Shown here: positions 19,420 through 27,458 of the stretch, one piece after another | Position numbering within the stretch: the first letter of the stretch is position 1 | Layout of the letters: every line of letters begins with the position of its first letter | Assembly (NCBI GenBank): GCA_001771065.1 | Contig: MESQ01000048.1 | Coordinates: forward strand, 62,001-126,000 | Direction: 5' to 3' | Length of the DNA stretch: 64,000 nucleotides | DNA from: Burkholderiales bacterium RIFOXYD12_FULL_59_19 | GTDB taxonomy: Bacteria; Pseudomonadota; Gammaproteobacteria; Burkholderiales; Burkholderiaceae_C | Notes under the pieces: model-generated | What the model was told of the DNA's origin: nothing | The model's input: only the letters and a program-made list of their open reading frames with translations | The model's database searches: none | Program-made: the position numbers and the translations under genes

Positions 19420-22140
19420 TTAAGCCGTCAAAGCGGGCAGCAATACATCCACATTGCCCCATTGCTTGTCAGTGATCATCACAAATTTGCAAGTGCCGTT
19501 TGAGAGTTTGGCCCAGAGGCCACCAATATCGCGGTCGTCTTGCGCATCCGTCCAACCGTTTGCGCCCTTGTACTCCACAATCAAAAAAGTGTCGTCATTC
19601 AGCTTGCAAACAAAGTCAGGGTAAAAGCGCCCGGTGGCTTTCTGGAAGAAGAATGAAGCTCCCTCACGCCGTGCCAGATTACGCACCCAATATTGCAACC
19701 GGCCCTTTTGGGCCTGGGTGTCCAGCCACACAGCGCATTCAAATTCCTCTTTGCTGTCAAAGGCGCCGATGCGGCTGTAGAAATGATTGCGGAACCGGTG
19801 TTGCCCAAACTGTCCCTCATCGTCCCGGCCAGGTGCATAGACTTCCGGGCGGAAGTCGTAGACGAAAGCGGTCGATACGCTGACCCGCTCAGCGGCAGCC
19901 GCACCAAAAAGGCTTTCCTGATAGGCCTGTTTGACTGCCAGACTGCGCAGCTCCCTAATGCGGGCTTCCAGCAAATTGCGCAGCAAGAACTTTTGCAGGT
20001 TGGCTCGGCCCAGATTGAAACCGGGTTGCGCCAGCAGGTCAGACAGCCAGCCTGACACAAACGCCAATTTGCTCGCATGGGTGAGTGAGGGCTCTGGCAG
20101 ATTGGTGCATAGCCACGCCGCCAGCTTGATGTTGTCCCAGTGTTCCGGCACATAGGCCAAGCCCAGATCGCGCTGCAAATTGGGCATGAACTCCTGAACC
20201 AGTTTGCCGCTGGCTTCATCGATATCAATCACACCGCCCTCGCTCACCGTCAGGGCCGCACCGAGCCTGGACAAATTGTCGGGCGTGGGTTTCGCGTCGA
20301 ACAGCGACAACTCCCAGGGGTAGTCCAGCACCTCGGGGTCATCAAACAACTGCAGTTCACCCTGCACACGCAGGGCAAGTTGGGGCACCAGCAGGGTCTT
20401 GCCTTCCTCCGCCGGGGTTTTGAAGAACTCAATGGCCGTGGTTCGGCTCTCAAGTGCGGCGGCGTCAATCGCCGCTTTGGCCAGTGGCGTAGCCACAAGC
20501 TGCTTCAAGGCATCGGTCTCATCCAGGGTCAGCGGCGCATGAATCGTCAGCGTACTGGTCTTGCGATCAAAGTCCACTTTGTCATTGATGGCGCCGCGCA
20601 AATCCTTCGGTAAAGCCTTCAGGTCGGGCGTTTCATGCAGGGTGACCACCACCGGGCGCAGCTCCACCCGGCTACCCATGGCTTCGGGGTCAAAAATCTG
20701 CTGCTCTTGCCGCGCAGCGGTCACAAACTCAGCCACGTCTTTGCGGTCAAAACCCGAGCCCTCCACCAGCCGGTCGCGCAGCGCGGAGGCGGTCTCAAAA
20801 AAGCTGCGAGACACCACCAGCGCATAGGACTGATTGAGCTCCTTGGCAGCGCGATGCACGGCACCCGGCTGGCGCAACACGCGCCCCAGCAACTGTTCGA
20901 CCGACGTGGCCGATTGCAGCGAGGCCATGCTGACCAACACATAGGCAAACGGGCAGTCCCAGCCTTCAGCCAGCGCTTTTTGGGTGATGACAAACTTGAC
21001 CGGGCAAGCCGGGTCGCTGATGCCCAGTTTGTACTTGGCATCCACCGCCTCCAGACCTTTTTCGTCGCTGGTCGCCACAATGATTTCGTCGGCAGGAATG
21101 CTGTGGTTGGTCAGCAGCTCCTGACGCACGCGCTCAAAGTCCAGCTTGTCCAGGCCTTCGCGGCGCGGCTCGGACTGGATCAACACAATCGGCCGCAAGT
21201 AGGGGGCGCCCAGGCGCTGCTCATCGTCGGCCAGTTTTTGCAAGCCGTTGCGCCGGGCAATGGCATCGCTCAAACATTGTTGCCAATTGGGTTCGGTCTC
21301 CAACACCACCGGCAGCTTGATCATTTGCTCCGCCTTGAGCTGCGATGCGCTCACGCTGTGCAGCACATTGCTGGGGGTGCGCGCCATATCGGGCGTGGCG
21401 GTGAGCTCCATGATGCCGCTGGGATTAAAGCGGGCCAGCATGTCAAAAGCCAGCTCGGTGCGGTTGTTATGCGCCTCGTCCACCACCACAAACGGGCGCC
21501 GCAGGCGCAACACATTGGCCAGGGAAAACGGCATGGTGTCGCCGTCCTTGAGCAGCCCCTGGCGCTGCTCGGGAGTCAAATTTTCAAAATGGTGCATCAA
21601 CGCACCGCTGGACTCATACACCTTGCGGCTCTCTTCGTCTTCCACCTGAAACGCCTGCCGGGTGGCCACAATCACCACCGTGGAGGTGTCCAGCGTGGCC
21701 CGCGTCAAGCCTCTAGCCTCCGCCAAATCCAGCACTGTCACCGGGCCTGCCTCGCGCAGTGCAGCGTTGAGCGGGTGGTTTCGGTCCTTCAGGCCGCGCA
21801 GCGTTTGCTCGCGAATCGGCTTGCTGGGCACCAGCCACAGCACCACGCTGTGCGGCACGCGCAGCAAATGGGTGTTCACCAGGCTCAGGCTTTTGGCAGC
21901 CAGCCAGGTTTTGCCGCCGCCGGTGGGCACACGCAGGCAAAAGTAGGGCGTGTCCGGCGCAAAACCGGCCAGTGGCGTGTAGCGCAGGCCCTGACCCCAC
22001 AGGTCTTCGGTGATGGCAGTGAAGGCAAGTGAAGCCCGGCCGAAGGTGTGGATAGCCTTGAAATAAGCCTCCACACTGTCAAGCACGCCGCCTCGGTTGG
22101 CAGGGTCTTGCTGGTATTTTTTGGGGGTGAATTGGGTCAT
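19420..22140 (-). CDS. Type III restriction endonuclease, Res-like helicase-nuclease subunit
   Basis: A 906-residue superfamily 2 helicase of the Res type. The Walker A is VPTGGGKT (about residue 70), motif II is VVVDEAHNN, motif III LTATPDM, and motif VI lies around LLGRVLRQPGA. A C-terminal PD-(D/E)xK-like nuclease core is visible (FYPDFVCKL then FLIVEYKG). Type III Res translocates on DNA with the Mod subunit and cuts when two unmodified sites meet. The ATG at 22140 overlaps the stop of the preceding small gene (ATGA), so translation is coupled. The order mod, small gene, res on one strand indicates one operon. Confidence 0.9.
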   Translation of the reverse strand: MTQFTPKKYQQDPANRGGVLDSVEAYFKAIHTFGRASLAFTAITEDLWGQGLRYTPLAGFAPDTPYFCLRVPTGGGKTWLAAKSLSLVNTHLLRVPHSVVLWLVPSKPIREQTLRGLKDRNHPLNAALREAGPVTVLDLAEARGLTRATLDTSTVVIVATRQAFQVEDEESRKVYESSGALMHHFENLTPEQRQGLLKDGDTMPFSLANVLRLRRPFVVVDEAHNNRTELAFDMLARFNPSGIMELTATPDMARTPSNVLHSVSASQLKAEQMIKLPVVLETEPNWQQCLSDAIARRNGLQKLADDEQRLGAPYLRPIVLIQSEPRREGLDKLDFERVRQELLTNHSIPADEIIVATSDEKGLEAVDAKYKLGISDPACPVKFVITQKALAEGWDCPFAYVLVSMASLQSATSVEQLLGRVLRQPGAVHRAAKELNQSYALVVSRSFFETASALRDRLVEGSGFDRKDVAEFVTAARQEQQIFDPEAMGSRVELRPVVVTLHETPDLKALPKDLRGAINDKVDFDRKTSTLTIHAPLTLDETDALKQLVATPLAKAAIDAAALESRTTAIEFFKTPAEEGKTLLVPQLALRVQGELQLFDDPEVLDYPWELSLFDAKPTPDNLSRLGAALTVSEGGVIDIDEASGKLVQEFMPNLQRDLGLAYVPEHWDNIKLAAWLCTNLPEPSLTHASKLAFVSGWLSDLLAQPGFNLGRANLQKFLLRNLLEARIRELRSLAVKQAYQESLFGAAAAERVSVSTAFVYDFRPEVYAPGRDDEGQFGQHRFRNHFYSRIGAFDSKEEFECAVWLDTQAQKGRLQYWVRNLARREGASFFFQKATGRFYPDFVCKLNDDTFLIVEYKGANGWTDAQDDRDIGGLWAKLSNGTCKFVMITDKQWGNVDVLLPALTA

Positions 22141-22481
22141 TGGTTTGTCGCTTTGCCTTTGCCAAAGACCTCTTCGGCGGGAATACCAACACTCTCCCCA
22201 CGCTGATGCGCGTCCAGGCGCCGGATTGCCTCTTCTTGCCAAAGGCGTTCGATTTCAGGATCGGTCGGTGGCAGACTTGCTTGCAAGACTGCCGCCAAAT
22301 CGGCACGATCAGCTGGGTCAAGTTGCAGTGCCAATGCAATCAAGGTTTTTACATTCACTTCAACTGCCTTCAAATTTTGATTGGAGCCAGCGTCACTTGC
22401 CGCCCTTGTGGCTTTAGAGGCTGGGTAAAACTTGCCGCGCTCCAAAGAGGAAAAATCTTGCCTGCGGTATTCACTTCGCAT
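22137..22481 (-). CDS. Antitoxin-like small protein between mod and res, apparently chimeric
   Basis: A 114-residue protein. Residues about 42-110 resemble the addiction-module family TIGR02574 (LALQLDPADRADLAAVLQAS, then PEIERLWQEEAIRRLDAHQRGE, and GIPAEEVFG). Residues 1-20 (MRSEYRRQDFSSLERGKFYP) look like the start of a different small antitoxin-like family. The join near residue 25-40 is low-complexity, suggesting that two genes were fused by deletion. No partner toxin is adjacent. The stop overlaps the res start, so it may now serve mainly to couple translation. The functional assignment is tentative. Confidence 0.6.
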   Translation of the reverse strand: MRSEYRRQDFSSLERGKFYPASKATRAASDAGSNQNLKAVEVNVKTLIALALQLDPADRADLAAVLQASLPPTDPEIERLWQEEAIRRLDAHQRGESVGIPAEEVFGKGKATNQ

Positions 22482-22536
22482 CAGTCTTCACCTGCTGTTT
22501 TCAACATGGAACAAATCTCTCACAAGGCAGCGCAAT

Positions 22537-24186
22537 TTACACCGCCAGCGCGTAAGGCGTTTGTTTGAAGACAATTTGCTCACGCTGCAGGCGCGGCGCA
22601 CCCAGGCGGCAGGCTGCGGCGTAGATGGTTTTGGGGCCGGCAAAGGGCGGCAGGATGTCAAACACAGGCCCGGTCAACACATTGCCGCCACCCACCGACT
22701 TGTCTTTCAAAATGCCGTTGTAGACCAGGTAAATAGCGCGGCCCTCATGGGTGCCCAGGAAGGGACTCGAACCGGCCGCGCCGACATACCCCGTGCCGGT
22801 CTCGGCGAACCAGACAAACTCGGCGAGTTGCGCAAATGTCACGTCGTCCCGGATCTGGCCTTGCGGGGTGAAAAGCGGCTCTTTTGACAGCGTGCAGAAC
22901 TGAAAGCCACCACCCGCTGGCGATAGGCCTGGCACAGCATCACCCTTGGCATTGGTGTAACCCTGGCTCACGCGCTTGACGCGCTCGGCGGTGACGTTTT
23001 TGGCAATGTCGCCGTCCATTTCGACCAGAATGAATTTGCGCGTGCCACCGTCTTCGGCATTCTGTTTGAGCACGGCGTGGCCGCTGGTGCCGGACCCGGC
23101 GAAGCTGTCAAGGATGAGGCTGTCTTTGTCAGTGGCGATTTGGAGGATGCGTTGGATGAGGCTTGATGGCTTGGGTGTCGAAAAATCAGGTGCGGACTCG
23201 TCGGACCCGAATATGCCTCTCAACTCCCGTCTTGACTCTTGGTTGTCGCCAGCAAACTCTCTTGTCCACCATGTGGATGGAACAATTCCATCAGCAACTT
23301 CCGCCAGATATTTTTTTACGCGCGGCCTTGTTCTTCCATTGTTGCCCCACCATACGCGGCCTTCAGCCATATTTTTCTTGTGGGCGTCCACTTCGTATGC
23401 CCATACACGAGTGCGAGAGGGCCAAATTTCCTCACCGCTATTTGGATTGGTGATTGCATAGTAAAGATTCGGTCGTTCGGCGGCAGTCTTGTTACACGTG
23501 TAATCTGTAGAAGTCCAAGACCCTCGCGGATCGTTGTCCAGGTTCTCAAAACGAGCGTCTTGCACATCGCCGCGTGGCAATAGGTTTCGGCTCCAACCGC
23601 GAGGATCTTGGCGACTCTGCTTTGCTTGTTTGGCATAAGAAATTACATAATCGTGCATATCCGACAAATTGATCGCATCACTTTGAGGCGATTGCTTTTT
23701 TTGCCAAATCACTGTGGCTACAAAATTCCCGGCACCAAAAATCTCATCCATCAACAGCCGCAGCGTCGCCACCTCGTTGTCATCAATCGACACAAAGATT
23801 GCCCCATCCTCCCGCAAAAACTGTCGCAACAGAACCAGGCGCGGGTACATCATGCACAACCAGCGGTCATGGCGGTCCAGCGTTTCGCCTTCCTTGCCCA
23901 CCACTTCGCCCAGCCACTTGCGAATCTCGGGGCTGTTGACGTTGTCGTTGTAGGCCCAGCCTTCGTTGCCGGTGTTGTATGGCGGGTCAATATAGATGCA
24001 TTTCACCTGACCGGCATAGCGCGGCAGCAGGCTTTTCAGCGCATGCAGGTTGTCGCCCTGCACAATCAGGTTGCCATTGCCGGCGTCACCGCAGGACAAC
24101 TCAGGCACAGACTCCAGCAGCCTGAACGGCACGTCCTTGTGGTGTTTGACAACGGCATCTTTGCCGATCCAGTTCAAGCTTGGCAT
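22537..24186 (-). CDS. Type III restriction-modification DNA methyltransferase (Mod)
   Basis: A 549-residue N6-adenine methyltransferase of the beta class: the catalytic DPPYNTG motif (residues 67-73) comes before the S-adenosylmethionine-binding FAGSGTSGHAV motif (about residue 370). The middle section carries the presumed target-recognition domain. Mod methylates one strand of the recognition site and guides Res. The ATG at 24186 begins MPSLNWIGKDAVVKHH, a normal family start. Downstream on the same strand are the small antitoxin-like gene and res. The recognition sequence cannot be deduced. Confidence 0.92.
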   Translation of the reverse strand: MPSLNWIGKDAVVKHHKDVPFRLLESVPELSCGDAGNGNLIVQGDNLHALKSLLPRYAGQVKCIYIDPPYNTGNEGWAYNDNVNSPEIRKWLGEVVGKEGETLDRHDRWLCMMYPRLVLLRQFLREDGAIFVSIDDNEVATLRLLMDEIFGAGNFVATVIWQKKQSPQSDAINLSDMHDYVISYAKQAKQSRQDPRGWSRNLLPRGDVQDARFENLDNDPRGSWTSTDYTCNKTAAERPNLYYAITNPNSGEEIWPSRTRVWAYEVDAHKKNMAEGRVWWGNNGRTRPRVKKYLAEVADGIVPSTWWTREFAGDNQESRRELRGIFGSDESAPDFSTPKPSSLIQRILQIATDKDSLILDSFAGSGTSGHAVLKQNAEDGGTRKFILVEMDGDIAKNVTAERVKRVSQGYTNAKGDAVPGLSPAGGGFQFCTLSKEPLFTPQGQIRDDVTFAQLAEFVWFAETGTGYVGAAGSSPFLGTHEGRAIYLVYNGILKDKSVGGGNVLTGPVFDILPPFAGPKTIYAAACRLGAPRLQREQIVFKQTPYALAV

Positions 24187-24253
24187 TCAGGGTTCCATTT
24201 CATGTCGATCACTATGTCTATTTCTTGTTGGCTCATGTAGCAAAATTGACCTC

Positions 24254-24283
24254 TAGCGCTTATGAAATTTTCGTAAGCAGCTA
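24254..24283. repeat. Imperfect hairpin element (TAGC-GCTTA ... TAAGC-AGCTA)
   Basis: The arms TAGCGCTTA and TAAGCAGCTA are inverted around an AT-rich 11-base loop, and the element lies between mod and the MORC-like gene. I recall similar short hairpins scattered in intergenic regions of Comamonadaceae genomes; a more degenerate relative is at about 5946-5975. Whether it is a terminator, an mRNA-stability element or a mobile repeat is unknown. Confidence 0.4.
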
Positions 24284-24310
24284 CAGAATTGGAAGTAAAA
24301 ACGATGACTT

Positions 24311-24361
24311 TCAGCTCAAATCCAGCCTGCAGTGTGTTGCCGCGCAATTCAGAAAAATTCG
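24311..24361 (-). pseudogene. Second BrnA antitoxin tail fragment
   Basis: On the minus strand one frame reads IFLNCAATHCRLDLS followed by a stop at 24311-24313. It lines up with LYLRDCAATQRKLDLS at the end of the BrnA encoded at 17723-17932. The nucleotide similarity between the two tails is also visible by eye. Nothing of the N-terminal part of brnA or of a brnT gene was recognised here, because the MORC-like gene ends just upstream. It is a short gene fossil. Confidence 0.6.
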
Positions 24362-24381
24362 AGCCTGGCCCCCTTTGTTTT

Positions 24382-26019
24382 TCAAGTTTTGTCCAGTTCT
24401 TCAGAGTAGTCAAGCTTTGCGGCCAAGTAAGAAACAAGGCTCAAAACGTTCAAACAATCAAGTTCTGAAATTAAGTTCGGTACAACTGCAGACATAGGAG
24501 CGTGATTTATTGGGTTTCGAAAACCCTCCATTAGTCCCCGAGTCAAATGACTCTGGCCTTGTTGAATATTCCTTAGCGAATCTGTGCTGAGATCATTGAC
24601 AGGAATAATAGGCTTTCTCGTAACCGTCTTTGTCTTTGTCTCATAGTCATAGCTGAACACGTTGGCCAGCGCAGATCCATCGACATCTTGAGCGGATAGT
24701 TTCTTGATTTGATTCGCATAGAGCTTTGCACCTTGATCGGCAGCGTGTCCATATTGCCCATTCTTATAGTATTCGAGCACGCCATCTTTAATGGACTTGT
24801 GGAGGTGACGCCAATGAAGTAAGGGGTATTCAGGTATGATCGCATAAAGTGCTTGAACGACAGGCGCAAATGTCTCAGACACCTCCTCACTATCCCCCAT
24901 TTTTTTTACAATTGCTTCAACGGAAGTTCTGACATCATCTGGCAATGTACTAAACCAATGCTTCTTATCAATACCTGTGACTTTTTTAATATCGTCATCC
25001 TTTTTATTTGCACGACGTTTTCTCCAGTCCTGTCCAACGTTCGCGATGATTTCTGAAAGAAAGGCCCTGAAATTACTCATCTCAGGTTGATCCCAATTTA
25101 ATGCTTGTCTATTTGTAGAGATAACATCCTCATCCAATAAATCAATAAAATCAGCTTTTATCCACCCTGTTAGATATTGATAAAAATGACTTGATGTGCT
25201 CTCCGAAAAGTATTCAGGAGCGTTAACTAGCTTGCCACGCGAAAATAAAGCAATTCCGCGTAAACCGGAGCTAGGTGGAATTGGTGTTTTTCCTGTTGCA
25301 AGAAATAGTTTTACCTTTCCATAGTATGCGTTGTCCGCAGTTACCAAATCATCTTCGTTCCAAATAAATTCCGGTGTTATATTTGAATAGCGTCGATCAT
25401 CTGAGATAGTTATTTCATGTCCTTTTCCATTTTTAAGTTTTATTATGAAATTGGAATCAACAATAAATATACGAGAAAGGCTATCAGCTATGGCTTCCAG
25501 ATCAAATGGACTACGCCTCTTTAGGTCTGAAAGCTGAATTATAGTTTTGGATTTTTGACTTACTTCTCTGTCCGTAATATCAATTTTTGGGTTGTAAGTG
25601 TCTGACGAGGCCAAAAGATCATTCCAATTCAAATGAAATCTATTTCGAAGCCCCTCTTTGGTAGTGTCAACACTGATCTCCTTTGCAAGACCAAATAGCG
25701 CTAACTTGCCTAATCCTTTTTTTCCGGTGGGGAGCCTTCCATACCTGCTAGATGGGTTATCACCCTCATCCATCCGTCTATTCCTACCGATAACGAGAAA
25801 TTTTTCTTGAATATCCTTCAATGACATGCCCGTGCCGTTATCTTCTATGGTGATCGCTTTAGGAGTGCCGTTCTGTTCGAGAAATTCGATGGTCACCTCG
25901 CTAGCGTCTGCATCGTAGGAGTTAGATATTAATTCGGCTAGAGCAGGCGGCAGCGTCGAGTACATTTTAACCCCTAGGTGCTCGATAGTTTTTGGATCAA
26001 ATTTGAGCGATAAACTCAC
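24382..26019 (-). CDS. MORC-like GHKL ATPase with C-terminal TIGR02391/Ymh-type domain
   Basis: A 545-residue protein with an N-terminal GHKL ATPase: the N box ELISNSYDADA (Glu29, Asn33), the G1 motif DNGTGM (61-66) and a glycine-rich lid GRLPTGKKGLGKLA (about 95-108). The middle continues as an S5-like transducer region. The last 110 residues (NIQQGQSHLTRGLMEGFRNP, then a helical LSLVSYLAAKLD) resemble the TIGR02391 or Abi-Ymh type domain found in abortive-infection proteins. The start is GTG at 26019, preceded at good spacing by AGGAGG. It overlaps the upstream cytosine methyltransferase gene by 23 bases, so the two are co-expressed. Both are markedly AT-rich compared with the flanks, which suggests acquisition as a unit. 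A role in restriction or phage defence is inferred. Confidence 0.8.
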   Translation of the reverse strand: MSLSLKFDPKTIEHLGVKMYSTLPPALAELISNSYDADASEVTIEFLEQNGTPKAITIEDNGTGMSLKDIQEKFLVIGRNRRMDEGDNPSSRYGRLPTGKKGLGKLALFGLAKEISVDTTKEGLRNRFHLNWNDLLASSDTYNPKIDITDREVSQKSKTIIQLSDLKRRSPFDLEAIADSLSRIFIVDSNFIIKLKNGKGHEITISDDRRYSNITPEFIWNEDDLVTADNAYYGKVKLFLATGKTPIPPSSGLRGIALFSRGKLVNAPEYFSESTSSHFYQYLTGWIKADFIDLLDEDVISTNRQALNWDQPEMSNFRAFLSEIIANVGQDWRKRRANKKDDDIKKVTGIDKKHWFSTLPDDVRTSVEAIVKKMGDSEEVSETFAPVVQALYAIIPEYPLLHWRHLHKSIKDGVLEYYKNGQYGHAADQGAKLYANQIKKLSAQDVDGSALANVFSYDYETKTKTVTRKPIIPVNDLSTDSLRNIQQGQSHLTRGLMEGFRNPINHAPMSAVVPNLISELDCLNVLSLVSYLAAKLDYSEELDKT

Positions 26020-27061
26020 GGGTAACCTCCTGAAGATGATTTAAATACTCAGTCGCATGCTGCTTGATAAACTCGGGAGGAAGTGCATTTCCAATCATTA
26101 AAGCCACGGCATCTTTTCCTTTTGATAAAGAAAAGATGTAGTCTTTTGGAAAAGTTTGAAGAATTGCTGCTTCTCTCAATGTAATTGCACGGTCTTGATC
26201 TGGATGAATAAATCGACCCTTCGATGGGTTATGACATCCGCCAGTAATTGTTGGTGAAACATCATCCCAAGACATTCGCCCGTAAACGTCACGATAACTG
26301 CCCTCGTTTCTTTTATGACATTCCAACCAATACTCTCTTGGGATATCTGACCTAGAGCCTCCATTTTTTGGAACAAGAGATATTATTTTTTTAACTTTCT
26401 CACTTCGTCTTTCGACAATATCGTGCAAATAATCCCCGCTCGTGCCAGGAAGAGGGAGTTGTGAAATAGCGGATCTAACAGTATTTTTTGATTGAACGGG
26501 TTGTGGATCGGCAATTTTTCCGAAACGTGATGCTTTAACTAGCAATCTTTTCCGGCGCTGAGGAACTCCAAAGTTTGCCGCGTCTTTAACTTGGGTGAAC
26601 TGTTCGTCAACTACGTATCCAAGCGCACTTAGCTTTTCACGTAAAGTAGATATTCGCCAGTCTTTAGCTAGACCTGGGACATTTTCTAGCATGATTGTTT
26701 TTGGTAGAGTAATTTCTACGATTCTCAAGAATTCAAAAACTAAATCATTGCGATCATCTTTGATTGAGGCTACTTTATTTCTAGTTCGCTGGGTTGAAAA
26801 TCCTTGACATGGAGGGCAACCTGCAAGCAAATCCAAATCACCAGGTTTCAACTTAAGATTTGAAAGAATTTCTTTGGCTGTTAAATCTCTAATATCACGC
26901 GTATACAACTTAACTGTTGGATGATTTGCGTGATATGTTTCGGCGGCTATGGAGTTAATTTCAACTCCAGCAAGTATTTTGAATCCAGCGCTTTTTAACC
27001 CAAGAGTTAGGCCGCCTGCCCCGCAAAATAAATCAATTGCTGTAAATTGTCTTTTTTTCAT
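25997..27061 (-). CDS. DNA cytosine-5 methyltransferase
   Basis: A 354-residue C5-methyltransferase with the motifs in order: I (DLFCGAGGLTLG, residues 10-21), IV with the catalytic Cys85 (GCPPCQGFSTQR), VI (LENVPG), VIII (QRRKRL), and X near the C-terminus (MIGNALPPEFIKQHA). The target-recognition region lies between VIII and X. It transfers a methyl group to cytosine C5 in a short sequence that cannot be read from the protein. It is the first gene of a two-gene operon with the MORC-like ATPase. No Vsr endonuclease or recognisable cognate nuclease is adjacent. Base composition is AT-rich. Confidence 0.93.
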   Translation of the reverse strand: MKKRQFTAIDLFCGAGGLTLGLKSAGFKILAGVEINSIAAETYHANHPTVKLYTRDIRDLTAKEILSNLKLKPGDLDLLAGCPPCQGFSTQRTRNKVASIKDDRNDLVFEFLRIVEITLPKTIMLENVPGLAKDWRISTLREKLSALGYVVDEQFTQVKDAANFGVPQRRKRLLVKASRFGKIADPQPVQSKNTVRSAISQLPLPGTSGDYLHDIVERRSEKVKKIISLVPKNGGSRSDIPREYWLECHKRNEGSYRDVYGRMSWDDVSPTITGGCHNPSKGRFIHPDQDRAITLREAAILQTFPKDYIFSLSKGKDAVALMIGNALPPEFIKQHATEYLNHLQEVTREFIAQI

Positions 27062-27458
27062 ATTTATTAAAACTAATTACAATAATAGCCAGACATTATC
27101 TGGTCAGCAGTATAGTTACTGTCTCATAATGGGATGAGTTTCATACATTTGAACATTTCATAACCCCAATTTAATCCCAAACCCCCCAACCCAAATCGCC
27201 AACCTCTGCGTGGCCCGCGCCGCCGCCGCGTAAAACACCCGGGCCGCATCCTTTGCATCCTCACCCGGCCCAGTCATGTACCCCACGCTGTGCGTGGTTT
27301 TCAAGCGGCAGCACGCCATGGTTTGGCGTGCGACGCAGACACTGATGAAAGAAATGAGAGTAGCCATCCCTGAATCACCCCTGAGTGAGCTTGTTTTTGT
27401 GCGTACATCATGTCGCAAAGTTGTCGCGCAGCCATGAGGGGAAACGTGGCAACGTACA
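27062..27458. other. 397-bp region between the cytosine methyltransferase and Fic genes
   Basis: No intact gene is seen. The part next to the methyltransferase is AT-rich and presumably holds its promoter. A helicase tail fragment lies at 27158-27307. A perfect eight-base-pair hairpin (GCACGCCA ... TGGCGTGC) lies at 27311-27331, with no T-run to make it a clear terminator. The composition returns to GC-rich here, so this is one edge of the AT-rich segment. Confidence 0.5.
27158..27307 (-). pseudogene. UvrD-type helicase C-terminal fragment
   Basis: The last 49 codons of a minus-strand frame read like helicase motifs V and VI with material missing between them: LKTTHSVGYM resembles the TTxHxxKGLEF region, and AARVFYAAAARATQRLAIWV resembles the YVAMTRA region. 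The rest of the helicase is not present. It is probably what remains of a superfamily 1 helicase or ATP-binding protein gene removed when neighbouring accessory genes came in or out. Confidence 0.5.

Noticed and set aside
24174..24437. An 87-codon frame upstream of mod
   Set aside because: It crosses the end of the MORC-like gene, the BrnA tail fragment (in another frame) and the hairpin element; it has no recognisable protein features.
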